Source of the DNA: Ailurus styani
Lineage: Eukaryota; Chordata; Mammalia; Carnivora; Ailuridae
Direction of reading: 5' to 3'
DNA: 64,000 nt
NCBI GenBank assembly: GCA_002007465.1
Contig: LNAC01000231.1
Span: 1,586,843 to 1,650,842 of the forward strand
The notes beneath the pieces are model-generated. The model saw only the letters and a list, made by a program, of their open reading frames with translations, did not search any database and was not told the DNA's origin. Positions 34,132 through 44,889 of the stretch are shown here, in pieces. How positions within the stretch are numbered: position 1 is the first letter of the stretch; each line of letters opens with the position of its first letter. Made by a program: the position numbers and the translations under genes.

Positions 34132-34149
34132 TGTGCATATAATTTTAAG

Positions 34150-35965
34150 GTAAATGTGTGTATTTCCAAAATTTGTGATCTTTAATAATCAAAAGAGTGT
34201 ATTTATTTTTAAACGGTCATAAGAAAAGTTATCGATCATTCTGTGTGTACCTTTTTGTTGGTGCTAGAGATAGTTATAGAGCACTGGAGAAGATGAACAT
34301 AATGGGATTTCTTTCATAAGTTTAATAAAGAATTACATTTTAAAATGGTCTGCTACTTTCAAGTGGTATGCTTTTGTATTGTGAGCAATTTAAAGAAGAT
34401 AGCCATTTATTTCTAGTCAACAATCAGATATCAAGTTTATGATCTTTCCTGAGGTTATGTTTTTTAATTTCTTAGTGTATAATTAGCTATTTTATCTGTA
34501 GTAGGCATATCGCCACATACCTCTCTAATCTGTGAGGTTATTTGTACCTATTTTTAACTTTATTTTGTCTTTATTTTATAATACTGAAAATAAACTGATT
34601 GGCTTAATTTCAAGGCACAGCAATGATTGTCAGAGGAATTACTCTTCATCTTCCTCCCTTTCCTGATTTTGATCCCATTTGTTTCCCCAAAACATTTATA
34701 TCTTTTTCAATTTTTCATTTTGGTAGAGGGATGGGGATTGATATTTGTTGTTATTGTTTATCTTTACATCTAGCACCATTAAACCGAGAGGAGATGCAGG
34801 GGGATTGTCCAAATGTTCCGGTCTCTTATGGAGACCAGAGCATTGCCCAGCCACAGAAGATTGAGAGTACTAATCAGGACACTGATTCCCTTGCCTTGTC
34901 TACCACTTGCACGTTTGACAGGATAAAGTGTTTGAGGGCAGTGCATGTGGGAATGCTAAGGAGTTAACATTAATAGTACTGTGGCTAAACAGATGGTATA
35001 ATTAGCCCGCAATGGGGAAGAACAACGTTTTTATGTTTGGATAAAAAGGTCTCACTGTGGGTGGCAGAGTAAGAGGTTCCAAATGACAATACCTTGTGAA
35101 GATTAAGAGAGTGACAATTTTATACCTCATGATTTAGACATTGATGGTGCATACATGCACATATATGTGATTGCCCAGCCTATTTTATTTAAGTCTATTC
35201 CTGCTAGTGACTTTTAGGAAGAAAATCCTCTGTAAGGGAATGCACAAATGACTGTTCATTTAGCTTAGCCCAGGAGACATGGCTAAGTACTGTGGAGGAT
35301 CCAGAAAGGAATATGGTTTTTGTATTCAAAGAAATAATTTTCTGGAACAGATTCATCGGACATTGGCAAATAGAGAACCAGATAGACGTTCTTATAGTAG
35401 AATTATATTGTAAATGGTTGGCTCTATAAGTTACTTGGTTACATGTATTTTTAGGCACCACAAAAGTTGTCCAACAAGCAAGGAAACATCACCAAATGGA
35501 TACAAGAGTATGCAAGCCCTTCTAGTTGTATAATTTAAAAACATCTTTAGTAAAAATTCAGAAGTTGAAATTGGTTGTATTTTGTACTGTTCAAATCGAT
35601 CTTTCTCAAGTTTTATAATAATGTAAATTTAAAATAATGCCTGACACTTTGGTTAATTATTAGAGAGATATTTGCAAAGATTTTTTTTCTCTTTGTCAGC
35701 CCATCTGCTCCTATAGTACAGTCATAATGCACAAACATTGACATCTCAATTATTTCCATGGCAACAAATTGATGTCAGGATCTCACATTTGACTTCACTG
35801 CAGGACCAAATAGAATTTGGATTACAGGGTGGTTGGGAGTTCACCGAAGCAGGGTCTTTAAGAAAGAGAAATAGAAATATCTTTGGGAAATAATTTTAAG
35901 CTTTTAAAAAAGAATTTTAAAGAGGAAAATATAAAACCATATATAAAGTATATGAATACTATTCT
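34150..35965. other. SINE-free unique sequence
   Basis: No element recognised. Open frames at 34623-34967 (114 codons) and minus 35204-35461 have no recognisable domain. A CCATGGCAAC (RFX-like half site) lies at 35756-35765. Confidence 0.45.
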
Positions 35966-35969
35966 ATCT

Positions 35970-36012
35970 TTATATATATATATATACACACACACATACA
36001 CACACACACATA
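35970..36012. repeat. Compound (TA)n(CA)n microsatellite
   Basis: TATATATATATATATA passes directly into ACACACACACATACACACAC. Confidence 0.96.
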
Positions 36013-36469
36013 GACTCTGTGAGCTGCCAGTAAGACTTTGAATCTGATTTAGTGTTCGCTCAGAGACTTCAAGTACAGGCTCAAGCAGTTATCAGTAGTA
36101 CAGAATGGCAAAAGCCCAGAACCATCTTACTTTTAGTTAAGTAATGTATATAAACTATTAATGTTTTATACCTCAGCTTTCAAATATGTAATCTCTCTGT
36201 GTTTGGTTTAGAATCTCATATTTACAGTTGCTCCTCTCCACTCTATGGCTGGCATAATGTCAAAGATTTTGTGGTACTTTGGCTTCCTTCTTGTGTTATT
36301 TTGTGCTCCAGTGAGGAGTATTTAGTATTCTGTTACCTATTCCAAATGTGATTCTACCTATTCTTTATTGCTAATGCTTAGGGGAAATAATTAGATTTGA
36401 TTCCCATGAACAAACTTCTTTATTAAATTTTAAGTTATTTCTAACACTTTTCTGTTCCATAGCCCTTTG

Positions 36470-36610
36470 TATGTAACTTGTCATAAGGCTGTTCTCACTA
36501 TATTTCAGTTTGTTTGGGCTTCTGCCTCTCTGACTAGATTATAAAGATGGGGGCTGTCTTTATACTATCAGTGTCTGGCTCATACTGGCTACCTTATGTC
36601 TGTTGAGAAA
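36470..36610 (+). repeat. L2 3' end fragment
   Basis: GACTAGATTATAAAGATGGG, GGGCTGTCTTTATACTATCA and GTGTCTGGCTCATACTGG recall the L2 3' order ('ctagaatgtaagctcc', 'gggactttgtctgt', 'gtgcctggcacatag'). Weak. Confidence 0.45.
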
Positions 36611-37204
36611 TAGGTGTGGTCTGATGGGTTTTCAGAGCATGATAGATTTTCAGAACATTGATGGTGTCTATTTTACTGCTGGATTTTGAGTTTCATAGGT
36701 TTAACCTTTTGTTTTTATCTGTTTTTAGGAGAATGAGTTATCATAAGCAAACTGAAAAAAAGAATGACTTATGATATATAATTGGAGATAATTCCCTTAT
36801 TCTCTCTATTAACTTCTTCTAATGACCAAGTCCACGTAAGGGGTTATGTTATGTATTAGATGGCTCTCGGGTGAACAAATTCTGAAACTTGGTGAATTAG
36901 GTATTCAAAGGTATATGCGTTATGTATAAGTTGTCTCTGGACATTTCTGTGTAGGTATCTGATAACCACCTCCAGGATGAAAAAGTTCTGTCCCTCTGAA
37001 CTGTGCTGGACAAATACCATTGTATGTTTAATTTTATGTGTCGACTGGGCTAAGGGTATGCCCAGACAGCTGGTAATGTATTTCTGGGTGTGTCTGTGAG
37101 GCTGTTTCCAGAGGGGATTAGCATTTGAATTGGCAGCCGGGGTAGAGAAGATTGCCCTCAGCAGCGCTGGTGTGCTTCATCCAGTCTTTTGAGAGTCTGT
37201 GACT

Positions 37205-37705
37205 GGGTGGTGGATTGTGGAATTCCTTGCTTGTCGTCTTGAAGGAAAGAATTCAGGGAGAGACCCAATAGAGAGTTAAAGCCCCAAAAGGTTTAATTTT
37301 GCAAAGGGAAAGTACACTCCAGAGACAGAGGAGAGACTGACCTCAGGATGGGTGGCAGCCCACTGAGTTTCGCATCATGCTCTTTTATGGGGGTTTATTG
37401 GGTCTCCTTCCTTCCATCTTGTTATCATCACTCCACCTTTGAATCTGACTTGGTTTCCTCCCCTCCAACCTTTTGCGCAAGTTTGTGGTAGTCCTCTTCC
37501 CATGAGCGCCTAAGCACAACCCACAGAGGAGCCCAAACCACAATGCAAATGATGTTATAATGATATTATTCCTATTGTTTTAATCCCCTAGGAATTTTAA
37601 GCTCTGCAGTTTCAAAGAGTTGAGGAAGAAGGATGCAATTCTAGTTGCAGCTTAAGAAAGACAACTCAAAGTGCATTTGTTCTCTACTTGTCCACCTCTT
37701 CCCCC

Positions 37706-37761
<56 letters not shown>

Positions 37762-38183
37762 ACATAGACACAGACACACACACGGACACACAGACACACA
37801 CGGAGTCTCTTGGATTGCTTTCTGATCTTGCCATTTGGCCCAAAGCCTGACATATGTTTTAAAATATAAACTTTGTGTCATATATTGTTGATCCACCGAG
37901 TCCAGTTTGTAGGATCGTAAATCAAATTTTCTCTCTCTGAAAATGATAACCGCCTCTGGGTTTCTAGCAGACAAGGTCTTTCTTAAGTGTGCATGCTCCA
38001 AAGTTGGGCAAGTCCCCGAGGCCCATAGCCTCTGACTATCAGTCTGCGCTAAACTGCAGAATGGGTTGGTCCAAGGGAGATGGGGTGGTCTCTGGGTAGA
38101 GAAGGGGTGGGCCCTGCTAATTGTCCATCTGTTTCACTCCTTTCTCCCCTCCTACTCCTGTCAGTTTAACTGCTTACTCTAAC
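37205..38183 (-). mobile_element. Solo LTR of an endogenous retrovirus
   Basis: Bounded by GTGACT at 37199-37204 and 38184-38189, inside an older repeat. The minus strand carries LTR features: CATAAAAGAGCATG (TATA-like), AATAAA near 37397, and a long region rich in CTCTCTCC ending GAATTCCACA near 37216. A (CA)n microsatellite (37708-37800) lies within it. No gag, pol or env sequence is present, so only a solo LTR remains, left by recombination between two LTRs. The exact TG/CA ends are unclear. Confidence 0.6.
37708..37800. repeat. (CA)n microsatellite
   Basis: About 26 pure CA units to 37759, followed by interrupted ACAGACACA and ACACACGGACAC units. Minus-strand frames rich in alternating Cys-Val are artefacts of it. 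Confidence 0.98.
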
Positions 38184-38280
38184 GTGACTAGAACGGAAAG
38201 GCACGGAAGGGCGAATTTACTACCTGCTGAAGCTGAGCCATCCATCTTCCTCCTTCTCTTGGACTTTCAGCTCAGACCAG

Positions 38281-38420
38281 GACTTAAACCATTGGTTCCT
38301 CAAGTCTTGGGCCTTAAAACGTAGATTGGGACTTAAATCATTGGCTCCTCTGGTTCTCAGGTCTTTGAAATTTGGACTGCGTTATACCACTGGCTTTCCT
38401 GGTTCTCTAGCTTGCAGACA
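38281..38420 (+). repeat. Three imperfect ~48-bp tandem units
   Basis: Units begin GACTTAAACCATTGGTTCCT, GACTTAAATCATTGGCTCCT and GTTATACCACTGGCTTTCCT, spaced about 48 bases, within the older interspersed repeat. Confidence 0.75.
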
Positions 38421-38480
38421 GCAGATTGTGGGACTGCTCAGCCTCTGTCGTTGTGTGAGCCAATTCCTATAGTAAATTCC

Positions 38481-38560
38481 TTTATAAATATATAATATAT
38501 ATATGTATCATATCACCCTATTGGTTCTATAAGTGTATGTATGTATGTATGTATATTACA
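38481..38560. repeat. (TA)n and (GTAT)n microsatellites
   Basis: TATAATATATATATGTATC near 38490-38505 and five GTAT units at about 38533-38555, at the A-rich 3' end of the interspersed repeat. Confidence 0.9.
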
Positions 38561-38774
38561 TATCCCCATTGGTTCTGTGTCTTTGGAGAATTCTGACTCA
38601 TAGAACTGTTGATAATTATGTTTTCCTCTTCTCCTAAGAGGGCTTGCATATCTTTGCCCTTCCTTTAATTATTATTATAGACAACAGAGTGTGAATAAAC
38701 TTGTCAAAACTTGTTCTAACCTCCTGAGAATCCACCTGGGGCTGTGTCATGATGATCGCCAGTGTTTGTCAGAG

Positions 38775-39000
38775 GTTTCTTCTGTGCCTGACGTGGTGCT
38801 AAGGGCTTTATGTGCGTCACCACTTTCAAATTGTTTTAATATCCTAGGAGATAGCTACTCTTGATCTTATGTAATAGAGAGGGAAGGAGAGGTCGAGGAA
38901 TGTGCAATAGCTTGCCTCAGATCACATCTTGAAGTAAGTGGAGCAGCTGGGATTTGAATCTGATTCTGCTCGTTCTGAAGTTAGGGCACTTCCACAGAGT
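38775..39000 (-). repeat. MIR element
   Basis: GTGGTGCTAAGGGCTTTATGTG, ATCCTAGGAGATAGCTACTC, GCTTGCCTCAGATCACATC and GCTGGGATTTGAATCTGATTC match the MIR complement order. Confidence 0.8.
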
Positions 39001-39843
39001 GATAGACCTTTATTTTTTAAATTTTACTTATTTTTTTTTTTGAGGTGGGATAGGCTGCTTATGTTTTAATTTTTATTTTCAATTTTGGAAAGTGAGCTTC
39101 TTTCCAAATTCTGAGCATGTTGTCTCACTGTGTAGCATCTAAGCGGGAATGGTGGTTTCCTACCTGTCGCATTCCTGCTTTCAAGGTCACAGAAGTAGAG
39201 AATTGGCATAAGGCTAGAAGAAAATGAGTGTACTTAATGATAAGAATTTATAATGAGATTTCCAATGAGCAAATCTACCCATTTTAAGTTCATTTTTTTC
39301 CCATTCACCTTAATAGCATTGCAGTAAAAACTTGCTAATTTAGATAAATTGTGGGCAACACCTGTCTAGAATTAACAAAGTCTGAATTGCAAAATAATTT
39401 TATAGAAATTAAGTTTTATTATTTTTCTGATACATATAATTAGCCTATTGTTTAGGAGCTGAGACAACTAAGCTTCTGAGTTACTTATTAGAATAGTTTA
39501 TTTTACATTAGTACTCTACCTTCAATCTTGTTTATGCTATTAATTGACTTTTGAAATACCTTAATATTTTCTACATAAGGGATCAGTTCTTTGCAAAAGG
39601 TTTCATGTATAGCAACACATTTAAGGCTCAGAAGAACCCTTGTTTTTCAGACTAGTCAATTTGATATGAAAGGAGAACAGTAAAATGATTTCTTCAAAAT
39701 AACATTGTTGGTTAGCCAGAGCCTGGTCTAGAACTTGCATCATTTGAAGCATTTTATTGTCATTACCCAAATTATGTTAGACATTCCTTTTTGAATATCA
39801 TTAAAGATTTTTAAGCAGCATCTGGACTTAAAAGTTTTCCCTA

Positions 39844-39964
39844 CCCTCCCTCTTTCTCTTCTTCCCTTTTTCTTTCCTTCTTTCCTCCCTCCCTCCCTCC
39901 CTCCCTCCCTCCCTTCCTTCCTTCCTTCCTTCCTACCTTCCCTTCTTTTTTTTCTACCTATCCA
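39844..39964. repeat. (CCTT)n/(CCCT)n polypyrimidine microsatellite
   Basis: CCTCCCTCCCTCCC and CCTTCCTTCCTTCC blocks in succession, flanked by CTTTTT-type degenerate units. Lysine/glutamate/glycine-rich minus frames here are artefacts. Confidence 0.96.
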
Positions 39965-40435
39965 TCCATCCATTAACTCAGATTTATATTTCTGAAATAT
40001 GCCGAGAATGTGTTTGTCTTGAGTAGATTTTTGGCTTCTTAATTTCTTTGGTTGTTATTTCGTTAAGTTCTTGTTACAGTTCAAATTAGACTCACTGGAT
40101 TGAATCATTTCACAATGTGGTTAAATTATTGATTACATTCATTTTCTGTTTTGCCATTTGGGATATCTATCAGTAATCAATCTGAAATAGTCCCTATAAT
40201 TCCCATGTTTTAAGTTAGGAATAAAGTTGATCCCTCTTCTGGTCTCTCAATTTTACTTGCATTCAGAACTCTGAAGATTTTAAGTAATAAAACTGGCATT
40301 GGCTATCTTTGGCAAACAGAAAAATTGATTGTAAGGTAGTTGGGGTGCCTAGTTACCAACGGACAAGAACACGGTGAATATTAGGATCAACTTGAGTCAG
40401 GAACCTGCTTCTGTTTTGCTTCTTTGCCTTCTCTG

Positions 40436-40660
40436 CTTCAAGCATACCCTCTCTTGTCTCCTTCTCCCTCCTTCCTCACTGACTCTTCCCATCCCGCATC
40501 CTTTCTCCTCTCCTGTAGTCCTCCCTTTCCCTTCTTCATGCCTCTTTTCTTTTTTTCCTCTCTTCCCCTTTCTCTGCTCTTCCTCTCCCTTCTCCCTTCC
40601 CCCTTGTCTTTCTGTCCTCCCTCTCCTTTCCCCAAACTCCTCCTCCTATCCTGTCACCTC
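40436..40660. repeat. CT-rich low-complexity tract
   Basis: About 225 bases with very few purines on the plus strand and no fixed unit. It generates the overlapping 110- and 117-codon frames (40374-40706, 40424-40777), which are rich in Leu, Ser, Pro and Phe and not gene-like. Confidence 0.85.
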
Positions 40661-40864
40661 CCTTGCCCTCAACTACTTCTGTCACATCTTATCTCAGGGA
40701 ATGTAGGACCAGTTGTCTCACATGTTAGCTGTGGGAAGGTGGGAAGACGGACTTGGAGTAGCGGCTTCAAGTGGTAAAAGCCCAGTTGTTTTGTTAAGGG
40801 ATTCCTCATCAACCTAACACCTAATGGTTTGGTTTATTCATTGAGGACTGTTGCCTCATTTTTA

Positions 40865-41056
40865 AAAAAAATTTATTTATTTATTTGATATATAGAGAGA
40901 GGGATCACAAGTAGGCAGAGAGGCAGGCAGAGAGAGGGAGGGAAGCAGGCTCCCCACTGAGCAGAGAGCCCTGATGCAGGCCTCCATCCCAGGACCTTGC
41001 GATCATGACCTGAGCTGAGGGCAGAGGCTTAACCCACTGAGAGACCCAGGTGCCCC
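40865..41056 (-). mobile_element. Can-SINE
   Basis: AAATTTATTTATTTATTTGA, AGGAAGCAGGCTCCCCACTGA-like text, and GAGAGACCCAGGTGCCCC end. Target duplication GCCTCATTTTT at 40853 and 41057. Confidence 0.95.
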
Positions 41057-41554
41057 GCCTCATTTTTTTAGGGGTGCGAAATGGAGATTTCCTTATTATA
41101 TTGTTCCTTCTCCTTATATTATCTAGAATTGTTTAATATAAAAGAACTCTTATCTGCTAGGGCTATTTGTTTACTTTGAAATACAGTTTGTAATGGGACA
41201 GTAGGACAATTCTTTATGTATCAGTTTTCAGCACACTGAGGCACTCAGTATGCATTGGTTTGTTTGTTTGTTTTTAGATATTTCTCCAGGTGATTCTTAG
41301 ATGCTGCTGGGGTAGAGAAGCCCCAAGCTAGAGCTTGGATACATCCCAAATCCCAGAGTTTTATTACTTATTGTAAAAGCAAGTTTACAAGATAGCTACA
41401 TGATACAGTCTTCTGCCAAACTTTATCACAGTATATGGATTTCATTCAGAGCAACTTATGTAGGAGTGTTTTGAGAGGTGCTTGCTTATTTTTGTTAAAT
41501 TATAAAGTAAATGAACCATAGAAAAATCTCCAAAGGCAACCTGAAAATCATAAT

Positions 41555-41770
41555 ACATTAGCTAACATATATTCAGGGCTCATTCTGTGCTCAGCTTCGT
41601 GCTTAGCCCTTTGCAATCATTGGTCCCTTTGACCCTAATTCTTCAGGCAAAGGAGGAGGAACTGAAAGTCGAAATTTACCTACTTGTCTAAAATTATGAG
41701 ATTAGCAAAGAGTGGGGCTGGGGCTGAGGGGAGCAGACAGTTGGGAGACCTAGAGCTTATGCATGAATAC
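41555..41770 (-). repeat. MIR fragment
   Basis: CATTCTGTGCTCAGCTTCGTG, GCTTAGCCCTTTGCAATCATT, GGCAAAGGAGGAGGAACTGA and AGTGGGGCTGGGGCTGAG follow the MIR complement order. Confidence 0.65.
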
Positions 41771-41984
41771 CAGTACTCTTCTGCTCTCAGCGTGGAACAT
41801 TGCGTGTGTTTAATTCCATCCTTCATGTGGATTTTTTCTATTTTCATTCTGGGGCAAAGAAATGGAATGACTATTTTTAATTTTCAGATTCTGCTGTAGG
41901 AAAAGGGATATATGTATAGTTGTGTATAATGGTTGGAATTTTGATTAGACCATTTAGCTAGCATTTTCCAAATGGTTAAAATGT

Positions 41985-42165
41985 GGTTACTTACTTTTAT
42001 GATGTCATTCAGTCGTAAAATCTGCAGGTTAGTTATTAGCTCTCTTTTTATGTCTGAGGAAATAGGCTTAAGGAAGTTAAGTGTTCATTGTCACGTAGTG
42101 AACTTTGAACCGGAGCTCCTCTGCCCAGTCTTTTATTCTTAGCCACATTACACTGACTAGATAGA
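41985..42165 (-). repeat. MIR fragment
   Basis: TTTATGTCTGAGGAAATAGGC, AGGAAGTTAAGTGTTCATTG, CACGTAGTGAACTTTGAACC and GTCTTTTATTCTTAGCCACA match the MIR complement. Confidence 0.7.
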
Positions 42166-42169
42166 GGAA

Positions 42170-43226
42170 GAGTTAGAGGAATTAAGAGTGATGTGGAGAG
42201 TAGCCAGACCCTTCTCCAGAAGCCATTTAATGTGTTATGTCAGCCAATACAGAAGACCTACATAGCAGTAAACAACATGAATTTTAGAGAGTATGGTCCA
42301 ATTAACTTTCCCAGTGTTAGATCCTGGTCATATCTCTGTAGTCTGTTCTCACTTTTTAGTTACTCCCTAGCGTCGAACAGTGAAAGAACGGGGGTGTTGA
42401 CTAATCATGATCCGCTCAGAATTTTGCTGTGATTTTTCAGTAGGTGTTACTTGTTATTTGGAAATGATCTCAATAAGAGATCTTGCTGTATGTTATATTC
42501 TCATATGGTTTGCCTCATTGTAGATGTAGAGTTTGAACTTAAGAAAAGTAAGCTTGTATTATTTTCTCCTGTACTTTAAGCTTGGGTTTTGTAGGTGTAG
42601 AATTTTACCTAGTCCAAAGTTTTTAAGACCTAAAAGCTCCTAAAATTAATCCCTACAACATTCTTTGGTAGCAAAGACATAATCAGTAGCCAGCAACAAA
42701 TTAACTCAGGAAATAAAAAGTGGTCTGAAAGTTATACCGAACATACTTGTGTATACTTTAAGTGAAAAGAGGGGTGGTCTCAGATGGATAGCCTTGTTTA
42801 TTTAAAGGGCACCCCCTTTATAAAGGGACCTTTTATGTGAAATTTAGAAGGTCCAGAAAAGGAGAAAGAAGGCCAACACAAACAAAAGACACAGGAAATA
42901 GAATCAGCAGAGATTAATGGTGGCACTTGAACTGGTAACAAACGTTCTGAACTGGAAGAACAGTGGTGCCGTTGAGAGTGGGGTCTAGCTGTCACATGGC
43001 TTGTCCCCAGATAGTCCTGAGATGACTAAGACATCTCCTCGTGAGACTATGCGCAACTTGAGACTAAGCACTTTCATCATATGCCATGAGGAATTCACGT
43101 GATGCCTGACATTTTATAGGCTCTCTGTAAGTGTGCATAGGAAAAGCATACTTTAGTTTTATTAGGGATTTGGTCGAAAATCTTGCTATAATATAGATAA
43201 TGAGCCTTATTTGCTTTAGTTTAGGT
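42170..43226. other. Unique sequence
   Basis: No element or gene recognised. Short frames at 42193-42432 and minus 42798-42995 are unsupported. Confidence 0.45.
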
Positions 43227-43603
43227 CAAAGGCTATCAAACATTTTTGGACTAAGGAACCATTTATGATTTGAAAAATTATTGAGGATTCAAAGGAACTT
43301 TTGTTTATGTGGAGTCTATTGATATTTACCATATAAGGAGCTAAAACTGAAAAGTTTAAAAAACAGTAGCTAAAACCTTCATTACATGTTAACATAAAAC
43401 ACGTTTTTGTGGGAACCCTTTCCACCTGCCGCATTTCCAAACGAAGTATTTAGTGAGAAGACTGGCATTTCTTTACATGTTTTACAATTCCCTCTAATTT
43501 GTAGTTTGATAGAAGGCAGTAGATTTCTGCATCTGCTTCTGAAATCAGTTTCTTGTGATACATTGTTTTGGTATAGTATATGAAAGAAAGGGAGGTGTAT
43601 TTT

Positions 43604-43671
43604 TTTTTTAAAGATTTTATTTATTTATTTCACTGAGGGAGAGAGATCACAAGTAGGCAGAGAGGTAGGCC

Positions 43672-43711
<40 letters not shown>

Positions 43712-43828
43712 AGGAAGCAGGCTCCCTGCTGAGCAGAGAGCCCAATGCGGAGTTTGATCACAGGACCCTGAGATCATGACCTGAGCAGAAGGCAGAGCCT
43801 TTAACCTACTGAGCCACCCAGGCACCCC
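43604..43828 (-). mobile_element. Can-SINE inside hAT relic, with (GA)n expansion
   Basis: Standard reverse-complement body with about 16 GA units at 43677-43710 replacing the usual purine-rich stretch. Target duplication GAAAGGGAGGTGTATTTT at 43586-43603 and 43829-43846. Confidence 0.97.
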
Positions 43829-44515
43829 GAAAGGGAGGTGTATTTTAATAGACTTTCCAAATAACTATGGATATGGATATTCTTCTTTGATACTACACTA
43901 AAAATCAACAGATTGTAATTTCCTAAAAGTTAGTTTCAATGAGGAATTGAAAACTTTATCAATGAACATTTTGTACTTTGTTTCATTAAAATATATTGGT
44001 ATTTCTTGTCCTTTGTGTAGATCTTTTACCCCTGGATTCGTCAGTTGGAAAATACTGGTACAGTAAGTTATGCAGATCTTCCAGATGTTGACACATTTCA
44101 TTATAGAAAATCAAACAATCATGTTTGTTAATATCAGAAAATGTTTTAAGTGCTGGCAAGCTGTCAAGCTCGGGATGATGAATAAAATTTTCAAGATACC
44201 AATTTTCACTTAAAAGCTCAATTTTTATCATTGGCAACAGATACCGTCAGTTATTTTCCTTGAAGTGACAGGCTAACTTGCTCTTTTTCCCACAAATGTC
44301 AGTCATCCCTAATTCTGAATAGTTTGTCATCAGTCATTCATTCAAATAAAAATAGAGTTTCATGAAAAGAATGGCTAGTTCACCTCATATCTCAGTCATG
44401 TAAGAGCTGTTACTTGAGACAACTGTCCCATTGTATTTTGATTTGCAACAGAAATGCTTTATGCATGCTTTCCTTCTTTATCACATATGGCATGTACTCA
44501 AGGATTGTGATTTTT

Positions 44516-44694
44516 TTTTAAGATTTTATTTATTTATTTATTTGACAAAGAGAGATTACAAGTAGGCAGGGAGAGAGGAGGAAGCAGGCTCCCTGCTGAG
44601 CAGAGAGCCCAATGCGGGCCTTGATCCCAGGACCCTGAGATCATGACCTGAGCCGAAGGCAGAGGCTTTAACCCACTGAGCCACCCAGGCGTCC
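44516..44694 (-). mobile_element. Can-SINE inside hAT relic
   Basis: Near-consensus, slightly shortened in the purine-rich part. Perfect target duplication GGATTGTGATTTTT at 44502-44515 and 44695-44708. Confidence 0.97.
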
Positions 44695-44889
44695 GGATTG
44701 TGATTTTTAAAATTAGCTAATTTTTACAGGCTTACCAAAGGCATTTTTAAGAAACTGCATTTTATTTACTCGGATTGCATGCCAATAAAGAGTAAAATAA
44801 CTACTAGTAAAATTTTGTGCCCTTGCTTTGATTCATGCTAATGGCATCGGCAGCTTGACCCACCATTGCTGTAGCATCATCAATGAAAA

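Larger units (their letters stand above)
37022..38605 (+). repeat. Ancient interspersed repeat split by an LTR
   Basis: Left part 37022-37204 (TTTAATTTTATGTGTCGACTG, CTGTGAGGCTGTTTCCAGAG, TTGCCCTCAGCAGCGCTGG). Right part 38184-38605 (GCTTGCAGACAGCAGATTGT, GTGTGAGCCAATTCCTATAG, CCCATTGGTTCTGTGTC, GAGAATTCTGACTCA). Together they form one dispersed mammalian element whose family name I cannot fix. An internal three-unit repeat lies at 38281-38420. Confidence 0.7.
43227..44885 (-). pseudogene. Decayed Charlie-type hAT transposon with transposase coding relic
   Basis: Read on the minus strand, frames around 44880-44750, 44237-43986 and 44101-43850 give hAT transposase text like the domesticated ZBED/SCAND3/FAM200 proteins. 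The pieces, in order, are DDATAMVGQAADAI, IKARAQNFTSS, HLEDLHNLLYQYFP, FIDKVFNSSLKLTFRKL and a W-to-stop site before IKEEYP. A likely C-terminus ends CQSSH at about 43450. The 3' flank (GTAAATATCAATAGACTCC, AAACAAAAGTTCCTTTGAA, TCAATAATTTTTCAAATCA) is the Charlie 3' region, and CAAAGGCTATCAAAC at about 43227 is a degenerate terminal repeat. Frameshifts, stops and two Can-SINEs (43604-43828, 44516-44694) disable it. The 5' end is not resolved. Because the 3' transposon terminus is present, I favour a transposon copy over a retrocopy of a host gene. Confidence 0.75.

Noticed and set aside
34623..34967. 114-codon plus-strand frame
   Set aside because: Mixed hydrophobic composition without motif; frame length is compatible with chance in this AT-rich stretch.
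35756..35765. CCATGGCAAC as an RFX X-box
   Set aside because: Only a half site; a ten-base match is expected by chance in a window this size, and no second half is present.
37641..38001. Cys-Val repeat proteins
   Set aside because: Translation of a (CA)n microsatellite inside an LTR.
40374..40777. Overlapping 110- and 117-codon frames
   Set aside because: Produced by a low-complexity CT-rich tract that rarely contains stop codons; no domains or splice context.
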